This document shows, piece after piece, positions 13,389 to 25,099 of a stretch of DNA of 64,000 nucleotides (positions are counted from its first letter, which is position 1; every line of letters begins with the position of its first letter). The notes below the pieces were generated by a model. The model was not told the DNA's origin. It worked only from the letters and a program-made list of their open reading frames with translations, and made no database searches. The DNA is from Chalciporus piperatus (Eukaryota; Basidiomycota; Agaricomycetes; Boletales; Boletaceae). The stretch spans positions 107,985-171,984 of the forward strand of contig JBBPTG010000045.1 of assembly GCA_038093975.1 (NCBI GenBank), read 5' to 3'. A program made the position numbers and the translations under genes.

Positions 13389-14652
13389 TTAATCAACCGT
13401 CCGTAGGTCTCCCTCAACATCCTTCTCGCTCGCGGGTTCGCTGAGCTCATCATCGTCATCCTCTCCCTCCTCAAATGAAATACACCAAAAGGCATCTCCC
13501 ACGAGATCTTCAGGGGCCTCGTCTTGTGTAGAAGGTTTCCTGCGCTCGCAGCATATGAACCTGACGGGATGTTTGTCCCAGTACCTAACTAGATCAAAGG
13601 AGATCCCGCCCGGAAGACGAAGGGACAACGTCGGGCTGAACTCGAGGTAGCCATAACAAAAGTCCATCGTGATGAGATCCTAGTAGATAGACATCAACCA
13701 ACCGTATGTCATTCACACCGCGGAAACCCACCTGTGGTCCAAAAACCACTTCCTGTCGATGCTGTACACCGCTAAAGTACGACCTGCGCTCCCCAGGGGT
13801 CCGAAAAGCCATTTCGTTTGAGAGCCCCCTGTGCCGCAAGTGTGCCTTGGACAAGGATTTCTTCAAAGCGTTGCTGACATTATTTCGTAGAGATGACATG
13901 GTGGATGCACGAGAATTATCCGAGCTTGACGACCACGAGGTTAATAACGATACGCTGGATAACGAAGCAGGTGGACATGAAGTCGAGGCCGCCCAAAGCT
14001 GCGATGTATCGTCTGATATAGATATAGGAGGTGGAAAGTAGGCCAATTCCGGGTCGTATTTCTTATACAGCCGTCCGTTGTTTAGCCTGTCAAGTCTCTC
14101 ATGGGCAAAATGAGGCATTGTCGCGATCAGCGGTGAAAGCGCCCATGGCTTCGAAGTCGATGTAAGGTTATGCTCCAAGGTCGGATCAATGAACCTCGAT
14201 AATCTCAAATCAGTCCAGCATGTAAATAAGAATGCGACAAACTCACTGCATGAATTTGAGAGCCGCACCTGACCCCCAAGGGAGCTTCAACCGCTTCTCG
14301 AAGATATTGCCAAAGAGGATATCATCTGCTGAATGAGGTTGCAAAAACCTGCCTGTGAAAGCCACGAGAACGATCCGTAATGTGAGCAAAGGTTACAGAG
14401 AGACCCTTTCAGCCTGTGAAAATACCCACCCCGAACCTGAATACTCCAAGTTATACCCTTCCTATCGTCCCTTTCGAAGTACTCGCTAGTCAACTGTCTT
14501 CCGCTCGGATCAATAAAATTCTTGACAAAGATCGCAATCTTCCCCTCGAATAGGTCTGAGGAGACAGAGAATGCCTTCCCTGTGTTCACAATGTTGGTGA
14601 TGGGAACCAGGTTATCCGGTGATGGACCAGCGAGCACACAGAGACGAGGCAT
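13389..14652 (-). CDS. DUF1769 family protein (Duc1-like)
   Basis: Exons 14652-14430, 14352-14247, 14194-13732 and 13679-13389 encode 360 aa. Conserved blocks of the fungal DUF1769 family are visible in order: MPRLCVLAGPS at the start, YFERDDRKGITWSIQVRGRF, FIDPTLEHNLTSTSKPWALS with SPLIATMPHFAHERL, and the C-terminal FCYGYLEFSPTLSLRLPGG with RYWDKHPVRFICCERR. The fission-yeast member Duc1 is a phosphoinositide-binding protein of the cell cortex at ER-plasma-membrane contacts; a similar membrane-peripheral role is an inference here. A serine-rich linker (about residues 150-200) and an acidic tail are lineage-specific. I chose the internal ATG at 14652 because the family begins MPRL; the ORF extends upstream but that part reads as leader. 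It lies only 189 bp from the Atg11 start, in the same orientation. Confidence 0.88.
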
Positions 14653-15505
14653 TGCGCGATGTAACACAGGCGGTAGACAACTCCGAAACCCCTGGTGGAT
14701 TGCTTTGTTATCCCAGTCAACGTTTCGAGAGTTCGAAGATGGACAGGCTTGGATCGATCGACGGGACCAGCTCGTCAACACTTGAGGCTTGAATGGGCAA
14801 CCCCACTGAGGGGCAACCATCAAGTTGTTTCACTAGGTTACGTACTATTTTACCTTTTTAAGGAAATCCCCCCAACCTCGAAAGCTTGGAAGATTTGGTG
14901 AGAGAAAGGCGCTGGCCATCGTGCATTCGTAGACCCGCAAACCAGGAAGCGTTTGGAAGGAAGATCGAGGACGAGCTTGCAGTCAAATATAACTCAGTTA
15001 CAGTAATTAAGGGCCCAGACGCCAGCCGGATTTATATCCGATGGATCCGGACTGATCTGCCAGTGGGGCGCCCGGCGTGTCATGCTGAGCTCAACAAGTC
15101 ATTTGCCTTGTCGTTTCATTTGCTCTGGGATGTGGCAAAGATTGGACGTTAAGTAGCTCCATTCCAGCCTCATGGATCTTCTGAGACATTGACAAACTAT
15201 CACCTTTCTCACAGCCCGTACAGTACTAAGTTAACAGGGGATTGGTATAGACGTACAGCATGGGGGAGCCTACAAGGAGGCGCGAACGCCCATTTGGCTA
15301 TAACGTGTTGTTCGTTGGACGGCACCCAAGGCGTGCAAATTAACGAGAACAAGGACTGATAAGTTAATGTGAATAGAAAATACGATCCGCCAGTAGGTTG
15401 GTTTCGACAGACCCGTAGATCTACAAAAGAACCCTATATCCTCTGTGACCCGGAAAAAGAATCAACCAGACCCAAGAAATTTCACCGACCATGACCAAGT
15501 CAACT
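14653..15505. other. Intergenic region, no gene recognised
   Basis: The 853 bp between the DUF1769 gene and the DUF7729 gene hold the promoter of the former and the 3' flank of the latter. A short plus-strand ORF (14886-15152) has no recognisable feature. No structured RNA or repeat was noticed. Confidence 0.35.
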
Positions 15506-16767
15506 CTAGAAAAATACGCCTGCGAAAAGAAGCACAGCCAATAATGCCAACGAGGTTGATGCACTGGCGTTGGCCAGCGTCGAGGAGTTCGATACAGCGG
15601 TAGTCATCGCGTACGTTGAGCCGCAGACGTTGTTCAACTTCTCTGCAGCGGCGGAGTACGTTTGGGACAGAGCGCCAAGAGCTGTACCATTGGTACTTTC
15701 GAGTGCTGAGGCGTACGTTGCCATTAACGATTTCGTACACTCATTGCAAGCACCATTCGTAACAGGAATGAGCGGCTGTCCGAGAGGAAGTTGGTAGAAC
15801 CAATAGCTCGAGGGGTCCGAATTCGCGACGGCCTCGACAAAGCAATACGAGTTCGTTGCTGGATCAACTTGACAAGCAGCATTCCTCATCAAGTCATATG
15901 CATGCAGCGCTGCAATATTCATGGAACATCAGGGAACATAGGGGACATCTGGCTATTTGAGATTTACCGGTGAGCGTGTTCACAGCCATGCTGACTTGAT
16001 CAGCAAGGTCCGTTTGGCAGGTAGTTTGCAGAGTTGAGGCGAACCACGCCATGTTAGCGTCGCACTGGCTTTGAGATATAGCCGTATTGCAAGTGCCCCA
16101 TACATCGGTGTTCATCAGATTGATGTCGTTTTGAGCCTGGTTAGGAGCAGAAAAACGATCAGCATGTCTCCCCCTACTCAACAACTGAAACCACCTCTTC
16201 GAATGTATGGGATGCGGTTATCAGCAATGAGAATGGCCTACAAGAACGGAATGCTTGCGACGCTGTCATATTCAAGAAAAAGTTGTAGCAAGCATTGTCG
16301 GAGAAATTCGCTGATAGCGTGGTATCAAAAGGTTGAGGGAATGGGGTGGGTAGCACCGGATTTGCAGGAACTGTTGGGGCAGCAGTTGGGGTGCTGCGTC
16401 GTACGAGGGGATGTGAAGACGAGCCCAGGCGTGATGGTTTAGTATTGAAATCATGCCGCCCGTGGAATGACCAGTCCGTCCCTCGTGCCCAGGTTGACCA
16501 CTTGTGATCGCCGTCCGCTGAGAACAGGTCAAAGGCAGCGGGATGCGTCAGAAAACGGGTCGTTGCAGCAATGAGTATGAGGACCAGGGGAACGAGAATA
16601 ATGGCCCCAAGGATTGAGCGACGAAACTTCTCTTTCGAATGTGAGATGGGGGTATTCTGTGGAGGCTGGTGCTCCATTAGAGAGCCGTTCGAAGCATCAG
16701 CACATCCTTGGCTGGCTGAAGCTTGTCGCATGGAAAGAGGAAGAGGGGAGGGGGGCGGAGTGAACAT
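15506..16767 (-). CDS. DUF7729 family membrane-anchored surface glycoprotein
   Basis: Exons 16767-16195, 16136-15968 and 15909-15506 encode 381 aa. The N-terminus MFTPPPSPLPLSMR is typical of this fungal family and sets the start at 16767, although an in-frame ATG lies 33 bp upstream. A single transmembrane segment (about residues 51-72, SILGAIILVPLVLILIAATT) follows a short cytoplasmic tail. The remainder is a cysteine-bearing extracellular domain (ACYNFFLNMTASQAFRSCRP, WGTCNTAISQSQCDANMAWF, CNECTKSLM, NVCGSTYAM) with several N-glycosylation sequons. The C-terminus NASASTSLALLAVLLFAGVFF looks like a GPI-addition signal or second membrane segment. Function of the family is not established; a cell-wall or plasma-membrane location is inferred. 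Confidence 0.8.
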
Positions 16768-18130
16768 TTTCGTGAAAAGTCTGAATGAGTGTGGCGGCAA
16801 ATGAGCGTGGAATTAGTGACAGTGTACCGCAATCGCAGAAACACGATCAAGAGTTGTTCCAGGGGGAACGAATGACAATGTCCTACCCAAGGTCTAATGC
16901 GTGTTGTGGATCAGAACAGGCAGATGATGGTAAAAAGACTAGGGATTCCGCTTACCTTACTTTCTGGCAAAGAGGTCTCGGAGAAGCATTCCAGGCTGCA
17001 TGTGAGGCTAACCTTGGTTGTGTGCATCAACCCTTGCGTGGTAAATTAGAGCTTTTCGGAGATATCCTTTGTGGATGATCAAGCGAGAGCCTAAGACTTA
17101 TCTCCGCGCAACTGGATTAAGCGCCATAACCGATCGGCAACTTGACGTCTCTTGACAATGTAGTACCGAAGTCGGCCGCCCAAGAAAGTTTGGAGCTTTT
17201 CACGACGCTGTTCAACAAAAGCCAGAGGCAGCAAACGAACCATCGCTGGTCAGTCGACCATTGTTCGGCAACCCTTCGATGCGTCTTCTTCCGACACAGG
17301 CCCATTTCCACCATTATTAGCAGTTACGTGAGTTCTTGGATCACATCGGATTGGTTACACCGCCGCTGTCTTTAAGTATGTCAGTTTCACTTTCAGAGAG
17401 TTGGATCTTGACGTCGACTTTGTGTCAACAACTCGAGGGTTCAGAAAAAATTGTGGTGTCGATTTCAAGGTAAGCCGCGTTCTCGAAGAGCTACGAATCT
17501 CTCTGAACGAGCTGACTCATCTGATTTGGACAATCATATTACAAGACAGTGACTTGGCCGCGTTCATCCCACAGAGAGAACTTCTGAGAAGACGCGCTGA
17601 CCCACGCCTGCCAGTCAATGGGCAATCTAAGTTAAAACCTTATCCAATCTCATATGATACCATGTTCGTCAGGGAACTTGTTCTTGATGAAGAAGTTGAT
17701 GACTCCTCCAGAACCATGAAATGAATTCTCGACGCCATTCAATATCAGCAGTATTGATACTTACTCGCCTCAGGCCCACTGGCGAATAGAGAGTTCCAGC
17801 CCACTCTGCGTAATCGTAGGTTCATGTTCGCCATCTCATCCGTTTTTTCTGCGTTGCAGGCTGTCGCCAGACAGTCATCTGACGGCTGACGCGGACGAAC
17901 CGAACCGTACTTATCGCTGCTGTGCAATTGGACTTAAAGCGCAAGAAATTGACGTGCAAATTTAAACAACAATGTCCAGATTTGCGGCTCTGGTAAATGA
18001 CGTGCGGTAATATCAATATCGTTTGCCTTCTCCGGAATGCGGCGAGAGAATAATTTCTACTCAATTGGTATCTCTACTTCACTAGCTAGAAAACCGATCC
18101 ACCGCCTGACCGTGTGTTAGCACATCGCGG
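16768..18130. other. Intergenic region with unassigned ORFs
   Basis: In this 1.36-kb gap the longest plus-strand ORF (about 17401-17724, 107 codons) has no ATG at its start and matches no family I know. It ends in an acidic stretch, LVLDEEVDDSSR. It could be a fragment of a decayed gene or chance. A possible alternative last exon of the neighbouring dehydrogenase (18057-18065 region) would also lie here. Confidence 0.3.
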
Positions 18131-19092
18131 CTAGTGGAAGCGCAACTCACCATCTACAATTATATCTGCCCCGTTGATATAATGTCCAGCACGACTGCAA
18201 AGCAACACGACCGCACCCGTTAGTTCCGCAGGGTCGCCCATTCTGCCCATCGGATTCCTTGACGCCCAGATATTCCTGGCTTCCTCGAGACCAGCACCTT
18301 CGTTCAGGATGGTATCCATGTATCCTGGGCTGATACTGTTTACCCGGATACCATAATGTGCCCACTCGGCTGCCAAGGAATTCCGAAGTTGCAGGAGCGC
18401 CCCTTTGGAGACATTATAGGACACTTGTGGTTGCGGGAAGTTCACGCTGTGAGCGGATATCGAGGCGGTGAACACGATGCTCCCCCCAGTCTGTTGCTTT
18501 ACCATTTCCCTAGACGACAGTGGGTTAGAGGACGCATGAACTTGAAGTTGATCACTGACTTAGCAACTGCCTGCGCACAGATCCAACTTCCGGTGGTGTT
18601 GATATCCAAGGTTCGTCTCCACTCATCGAGACTGACCTTCAGGGCATGTGTGCAAGCGACGACGCCAGCAAAGCACAGCAGGATATCGACACTTCCCAAC
18701 TCGGCCACAGTTTCTTCCACCGCTGCTTGTACACGTTGTTCCTCCCTCACGTCAACAGCTTTGGTGATGACTTTAGATGATGGAAAGCTGGAGATGAGGT
18801 CTTGGATTCCTGCGTCGGCAATATTGGGATTAACATCGAACAGCGATACGCCTGAAGCTCCGTGTTCTAGGAGTGCTCGGGCAGCCACCAGCCCGAGGTT
18901 TCCGCATCCACCGGTTACTGATCCCGAGTGCCACACGTTCAGCGATCGTTATCAGCGCTCTGATCGTTGATGCTCACCGATCACGTTCCCTCGTACCCCA
19001 AATCGCCACGCAGCCCTTTCGGCTGGTGTGAGATCTGAGGGTGGAGGGGATAGTGGTCGCGTTAAAGGGTTCGATCGCTCTGAGAGCGTCAT
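18131..19092 (-). CDS. Short-chain dehydrogenase/reductase (SDR)
   Basis: Exons 19092-18978, 18917-18560 and 18509-18131 encode 283 aa with a complete Rossmann-type SDR core. The cofactor loop is VTGGCGNLG, DVRE binds the adenine side, and CFAG follows strand 4. The catalytic set is SIVFTASISA (Ser) and VSYNVSKGALLQL (Tyr-x-x-x-Lys). RVNSISPGYMDT and the closing INGADIIVDG complete the fold. It resembles fungal polyol/ketose reductases of the mannitol or arabinitol dehydrogenase type; the substrate is not decidable. The first exon adds a proline-rich leader. An in-frame ATG at 19146 would extend it by 18 residues; the ATG at 19092 directly follows a CCTCAG acceptor-like sequence. At the 3' end a canonical GTGAGT sits just after IIVDG, so an extra exon ending at 18057 (tail ASEVEIPIE) is an alternative to the readthrough tail ELRFH. 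Confidence 0.85.
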
Positions 19093-19559
19093 CTGAGGGA
19101 GGACACGACTTGTAAGGTCATCCCTGGAAGTTAGTGCAGGGCCCATCTTGGACAAGAGGTCGATGTAGACGAGCTGCAGTCCTCGGGGATGCGATGGTTG
19201 TATTAACTTGGCAATACGATAAGCACTCGCGGTCAGTAAACGTGACTCACTGGACCTTTGTCGCGCCCACTCCCGGGCTGATAATCTGTAAGATCTTGAA
19301 CAAGGCGTCACGCTCCTTGTTCAAGATCCCAGACAGATGCATGATACTATTCGGGATGTTGAATGTCAAATTCAGGTTGACTTGGCCCTAACTATCGATA
19401 TCAGCTCATCAACGACGCAAGAGTCTGCGCAGATGTATCAAGTGCTACAGATTCTTTTGCATATCTTTGGTCGTTGTTATCCTATGATTTATCCGAGTTT
19501 ACTAGGGTCCAACAAATCCTGCATCCACCACGATAGCTGTAGTCACCGGAATTGACATT
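19093..19559. other. Short intergenic region
   Basis: About 470 bp separate the SDR start from the lectin stop; both genes read on the minus strand. The segment should carry the SDR promoter. No ORF of note and no structured RNA was seen. Confidence 0.35.
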
Positions 19560-20136
19560 TTACTGTGTGTCTTCGGGTGGCTCTTCAGGCTTGACATAAC
19601 GTACGAAAATCCACTTTTCCTTATCGTCACCTTGGTCGGGACCATACACCACCTTCTCGTCGGCAAGTCCATCAGTGAGACCCCAGTATGTGTCGTGTCC
19701 GCCATCTCGTATACTTGAGAATGAATCAACACGCGCACTCGAGAAGAGTCTAATAAAAATACAGACGTCATTATTCCGTCGCTTCCCCTGATGGTCCAAG
19801 GGTAATAGCCGTCAATGGCAGCAGAGACAACTCGAAGGACGCCGTTGTCCCCCTTTACGATATGGAGGCCGAAGTTGCACACAGGGGATACTGTCTGGAC
19901 GTCACCGACAGTGCAGTCATATACAGTCCACTGCTGGGGATCAGCGGCAAATCATTCGGTCCGATCATTCGACATACTCTTTGAGGAGATGGCTCTTTGC
20001 TTTGAGAAGCTGACTTCTCGAGTGGGGTGACGGTCACGTCCTCGTTTTCGCCGTTGAAAGTCAAGGCGAGCGATCGTTGATCGGTAGAGTTGAGCCCGCT
20101 GAGAATGTAGTAGACACTAGGACACGGTTTGGACAT
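19560..20136 (-). CDS. CCL2-like beta-trefoil (ricin-B-type) lectin
   Basis: Exons 20136-19978, 19933-19767 and 19713-19560 encode 159 aa. There is no signal peptide, as is usual for cytoplasmic fungal defence lectins. The order of strands follows CCL2, the fucose-binding beta-trefoil lectin of Coprinopsis cinerea: a first strand YYILSGL, then LALTFNGENEDVTVTPLE, QWTVYDC, YYPWTIRGSDG, IRDGGHDTYWGLTDG, and a final strand KEKWIFVRYV. CCL2 binds fucosylated chitobiose cores of nematode glycans and is nematotoxic. Whether this protein keeps the same ligand and effect is unknown, since the ligand loops differ and a hydrophilic tail KPEEPPEDTQ is added. Overall similarity to CCL2 is by fold pattern, so a different beta-trefoil lectin or protease-inhibitor group is possible. 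Confidence 0.7.
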
Positions 20137-22297
20137 CGCAGTTGAGAGGTTGTCTGAGATATCGAGTAGGGGGAACGAGGATGATGACGATGGCGATTAT
20201 CAGGTAAAGGACAACTCAGGACATCAGGGGGAACCTCGAGGATATTCATTTGGCATGATATATGAATTCGGTTCCCATGTTTTGGAGCGGTTTGGCTTCC
20301 ATGGTGGAGCACGAAGCCGCCAAGTTCCGGACACAGTTAGGATCAATGTTTCCCCGATCACCCTGCTTATTTGTATTTTGATTTAATCTTCATGCCGGGG
20401 GTGGCATACTGGAACAGCACTGGTATGGGCAGTGTTTAGTCCAACGCTTGGGAAGAAGTTCATGTCCAATCTCCGAGTCACTGGATAAGCAAGGAACAGA
20501 TGATCGAGCTATTCCTCAATGTTCCCTAGTAAGTACTCTTCTGTTGTTCACCTCGCCTCCAATCATTTAACCGGTGATACAAGAAGTCTGGACATCTGGG
20601 CATAATTGCATTCGAGTCTGTCTTGGATTCCTGGTGTTTTCTTCAAGTTGTGGATTCGCATTTTCTGACTAGTTCTGCCCTCCAGAATCTCGTTGCATCC
20701 TCCCCAGGACTGTTGGCAGGGATGCGAGTCAAAACGAGCGTCAACCTATTTATTGGCATTACAAGAACTCAGGTTCTTCTACTCAGTTTGGGCAGTCCTG
20801 CCATGCAAGATCGAACGCGGGACTGGGGATTTCCTGGTCCTCAGCTTAGATTCGGAGGTCCCTAGAAAACTGTGGCGCGGAGTGTTTACTCTGGCAAGCG
20901 TGAGGTTGAATGAACGCTTCCAGATGACTTGGCCCTCTGTGACGAGTTTATATTTTCGGATTCGATCAGAAAGCACGCGTAACCTAGTGGACCCGACGCC
21001 TCACGCCTTTGACTAGGTTGAACCACTGACGGTGAGATTCATAGTTGTTGGGCCGTCCGTGTTCGTTGTCCGGAGATCATTCGTCAGATCACTCTCCCAG
21101 GCAGCGGAATGCATATAGATGCATACCCACTTGCAAATGACCCAATCCCCATCGCCCGTTTCAGATCCCACTCTCCGTACCAGGATGACTCGGATACACC
21201 GAATCCCATCACTAAGAGTGCTTTTTTCCTTTCATTCTGCACATGAACTGAGCTAGGGAAAAGTCACTGGTTCCGTTGTGGTCACGATAATCCCCTCGAG
21301 GCTTTCACCCAGAAGGGTTCATTTCAAGAACGAGGGCGATTCTTGAACATCGTGCATCGTGCATCATGATGCAATTATAATTCTTCCTCAGCACACGGAG
21401 TAAGCCGTTACAAGTAACGAGATACGTCCAACGTGTGCTGCATCGTGAATCCCTGCACTCGCCTCGCGTCCAGGGGTGTTGACTTTGCTCCGTCACCAGT
21501 GGCACTCGTAGTCATTCATCTCGCAATCAACCAGTTCGCAGGCTAATTAATCCTCATCTATCCTCAGCAGGAGAGGACAGATCACCAGACGGGCGCGGCG
21601 CAACTCGGACCCCAGTGATCTACGCGAGTCCGATGCTTTATTTTAATTGAGGTGCTTCATAAAGTCAGATCGTTTAAGACATGCATTCCCCTCTTTTCGT
21701 TTTACGTCTCCACGCCAATCAAACCCTTGATCATTTCACAGAACACCTCAGCCTGATGAGCAAGTCTTACCCGAAGGCGTGTAGGACCCTGTCCAGATGG
21801 AATGATCATGACCGCCGCCGACTCTCGACAGGGAGAACTCGAGGAAAAAGAACTGGGTTGGTCTGAAGTCATCCGGCGACGTGTCAAAGTACAGACAACT
21901 CCATCGGGTGCACGATCCCAATCCCGATCCCAATCCTCGCCCCCACCACCCCCTACCCACTGATGCCACCCAACCAACCAACACTCCCGCCAGCCTCCCA
22001 CCGCAATACACCACATCTCGGTCGAAACAATACAGCAAAAAGAGGAAATGAAAAAGGGAGGTTACGTCGAGACTAGGGAGGGTAAAGTAGCCTATAATAT
22101 ATATAGTTGGCGGAAACACAAACACGGCGTGGGGAAGAGTGCCAAGACGTGTGGCGACGACGTCGAGGAAGATACCGGGAAAAAATGATGTGACGATGAT
22201 GGCGGTATTTGATAACAAGACCGAGAGTGGCGAAAAGACGTTGTTCAGTTAGCGAGATTGGCCGCAAGTCGGATGACCTCTCTCCTCCCTGCGTACC
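20137..22297. other. Intergenic region, 2.2 kb, no gene recognised
   Basis: This gap lies between the lectin start and the Dhh1 stop. The right-hand 500 bp are pyrimidine/purine-skewed and probably include the Dhh1 3' UTR. Short ORFs at 20623-21016 and 21702-22218 show no domain and conflict between frames. Short self-complementary ATCATGATGCA occurs near 21362. Confidence 0.35.
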
Positions 22298-23931
22298 TCA
22301 TCGGCCGACCGGGGTGCCCCGATAGGCTGCTTGATTAGGATAGCCACCTCGAGGTGGGCCCTGTGGAGGCACCGGACCGTTGGTCTGTCTCCCGTTCTGA
22401 ACTGGCTGGCCATGGGCAGGTACTTGCTGTCGCGGTTGTGATTGTTGCTGCTGCTGAGGTTGTGGCTGAGCCAATGGCTTTTGAGGTGGAGGAGTTGGCT
22501 CCTCAACCGACGTGGGCGCAACGTAAAGGCCCTTGTCGATGGTCTGAGGAATGGGTTGTATCTCCGTCCCAAGCTCCTGCTCAATACGGTATAGGTTGAA
22601 TCGATCCTCGTATGTAACGAGATTGATGGCGATACCCAAGTGTCCGAAACGGCCTGAACGTCCGATACGGTGTAGGTACGTTTCAGAATTTTTTGGGAAG
22701 TCGAAGTTAATGACGACGTTGACGGCTTGGATATCAATACCTCGTGTGAGCAGGTCCGAACATACGAGGTTCCTGCATACGCCGTTGCGGAAATCGTGGA
22801 ATACGCGATTACGATGCGACTGCAGCATTTTCGCGTGCGAATAGAAACAGGAGTAGCCAAGCTCGGTGACCTTCTTGGCCAGGAGCTCGACACGATTAGT
22901 GGAGTTACAGAAGATGATCGACTGGTTAATTTGAAGCTACACGGGAATCAGAAACGGAGTCGCACTAGGTGGCAATGTGACGAACCTTGGAGAATAACGT
23001 ATTTAGACAATGCACTTTCTGTCGCTCCTCGACATAAGCGTAATATTGCGTAACACCACGCAGGGTGAGTTCTTCCATGAGGTTTATTTCGTAGGGTGAC
23101 TTCATATGTTTATCCTGGATCCACGCGGTGAGGCCACAGTCGAGAAAAAAATGGAATGCGACTGACCTTGAAGTCCTTGACAATCAGTGGGAATGTTGCA
23201 CTGAAGAGCATGACCTGACGGTCAGCAGGGAGGAAAGAGAGCAGCTGCTCCATTACAGGTGTGAATTCGGGTGAAAGAAGTTTGTCCGCTTCGTCCATGA
23301 CAAAAACGGGACATTCGCTGAGATCAGCGACATTCTTGCCGGTCAAATCGAGAATACGGCCAGGGGTACCAACGAGTACATGGACGGTTTCCGACAACCG
23401 CATGATATCGTCTTTGAGGGTTGTGCCACCAGTGGTTACCATGACTTGGATCCCCAGATGTTTTCCGAGGATTTTACAAACTTGGGCGGTTTGGAGAGCA
23501 AGCTCACGGGTGGGGACGAGGAGGAGTGCTTGGATCTTGTTCTTGTCAACGTCAATTTGCTGAAGAGAGGGTATGACAAAGGCGGCGGTTTTTCCGGTAC
23601 CGTTCTTTGCACGAGCAAGGACATCACGTTTAGTGAGGGCGATAGGAATAGCTTCTTCTTGTATTGGGGATGGCTTTTCGAAACCAGCTTCAAAAATGCC
23701 CATGAGGAGTTCGCGGCGGAGGAACATGTCTTCAAATTCGGTGCCCTTGGTGGCTGTTACATCTTCTGTTTGCGGTCGTAGGTCTTTTGGTGGAGGGCGA
23801 AGGCCATTCTTCCAGGAAGAGTCATTGTGGTTAGCAGGACTGACAACGCAAGACGAATGAGCAGTGATAACAGGTGGGAAAACTGACCCAACATACGTGT
23901 TGGATGATGATGGCCTGGCTGATTGCGACAT
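22298..23931 (-). CDS. DHH1: ATP-dependent DEAD-box RNA helicase Dhh1 (DDX6 family)
   Basis: Exons 23931-23897, 23839-23167, 23114-22986 and 22936-22298 encode 491 aa. All DEAD-box motifs are visible: Q motif [13 protein letters not shown], Walker [30 protein letters not shown], then [13 protein letters not shown] and [10 protein letters not shown]. The segment [19 protein letters not shown] upstream of the Q motif and [19 protein letters not shown] are diagnostic of the Dhh1/DDX6/Me31B group. Dhh1 promotes mRNA decapping and translational repression in P-bodies, working with Pat1, Edc3 and the Ccr4-Not complex. The C-terminal 90 residues are rich in P, Q and G, as in other fungal orthologues, and probably support condensate formation. 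The [10 protein letters not shown] start lies in a separate 35-nt exon. Confidence 0.97.
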
Positions 23932-25099
23932 GTCTGCGGAATATCTAGGGATAAGGAGTGAATACAATGGCTTGAGAGAGCAATGCGAGGTCAACAACCA
24001 GAGAGTTGATCGCAGAAACGCGTCAGTGATTGTGATGGCAGTATGATGGTTGGTTCGTTTGTCTGCAAATTGGCTACCGCAACGATGTCAAATGGCGTTG
24101 GCGAGCGCTGAAGTGTGTTGGATGGTTGAGCGTGGAGAGGCAGATCGAAGTCAGAGTTCAAAGAGAAAGCCGTCGACTCTATCAAATTCAAAGGCCCTTT
24201 CTCTTTCCCACGGTCCATCCCGCACACAACTTGTAAAATTCTGGTCATCATGTGGCTGTGCACCATGTCTGTTAATGAAATGTTCATGCTGGGTCAAATC
24301 CTGTCAAATCGGCATTCCCGAGCAAAGGGAAATCATGCTTGCGACTCTGCAATTTCTACACGGCGGTCCTGATATCATACTAGAAATCGTGGTATTTATT
24401 AATCGACACCATTCCCCGCTGCGATCTCAGCGTTTGAGCTTCCCGCGATTGTCAGCGGGGCATCTCGCATCCGTCTCAAGTCCAGACGAAAAAGAGGCTT
24501 AGAGAATGGTCTTTAAAATGTTCTTAATCCCAGCTAAGGTCCACCAAGCCAAATGCAATAGCAAGACAGAGCTTGTTGGACCAAAGATCGGCTTTAATGC
24601 ATTGAAGCCATTTGAGCCGACCACCGCTTGTCCTACTATCCAAGACGGTGCCTCAATACACATATAAAAGAAAGCTTTGCCTTCGTTGTCGCCGACACCC
24701 TCCAATCTACGATGTCCCCGCTGCTGGAATTTATTACATTATCAACAGGGTTTCTACCCCTGATCGCAAACGCCTTCAGTGTGTTCCTGCTGCGGACGGG
24801 GCCGTGCAACGCAGCGAGGATTCGTGCTGCAGGGGTGCAAGTTTATCTCGCCTCACCAGATGGAACATGCTTATCGCGGTCATAGCCTACTGGCTCTCCA
24901 ACCCCACTCCTCCGAGTCGTTTATGGAAGGTCGTTCTGAGTAGGGCCATGCAGATACCAACTCCAGCAAGTCACGGGCTGCAAATCCAACTCAAGTCTGT
25001 AACGCTCTGTGTTCCCTTGCATGGTGAACCGAGTTTGGAAGATAGTCAAGCGCACTGGCAGTGCAGGTGTTTTGTACTAACGATTGGATCCTGGTCTGT
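23932..25099. other. Intergenic region upstream of Dhh1
   Basis: The part adjacent to 23931 is the Dhh1 promoter and leader. Further right, ORFs on both strands are short and unassignable; some of the minus-strand sequence (24480-25050) may be the worn 3' end of the neighbouring F-box pseudogene. No TATA-like element or RNA gene was identified. Confidence 0.3.

Noticed and set aside
17401..17724. 107-codon plus-strand ORF between DUF7729 and SDR genes
   Set aside because: It lacks an ATG at its start and matches no family; left as unassigned sequence rather than a gene.
22354..23860. Several plus-strand ORFs over Dhh1
   Set aside because: All are antisense shadows of a highly conserved helicase gene.
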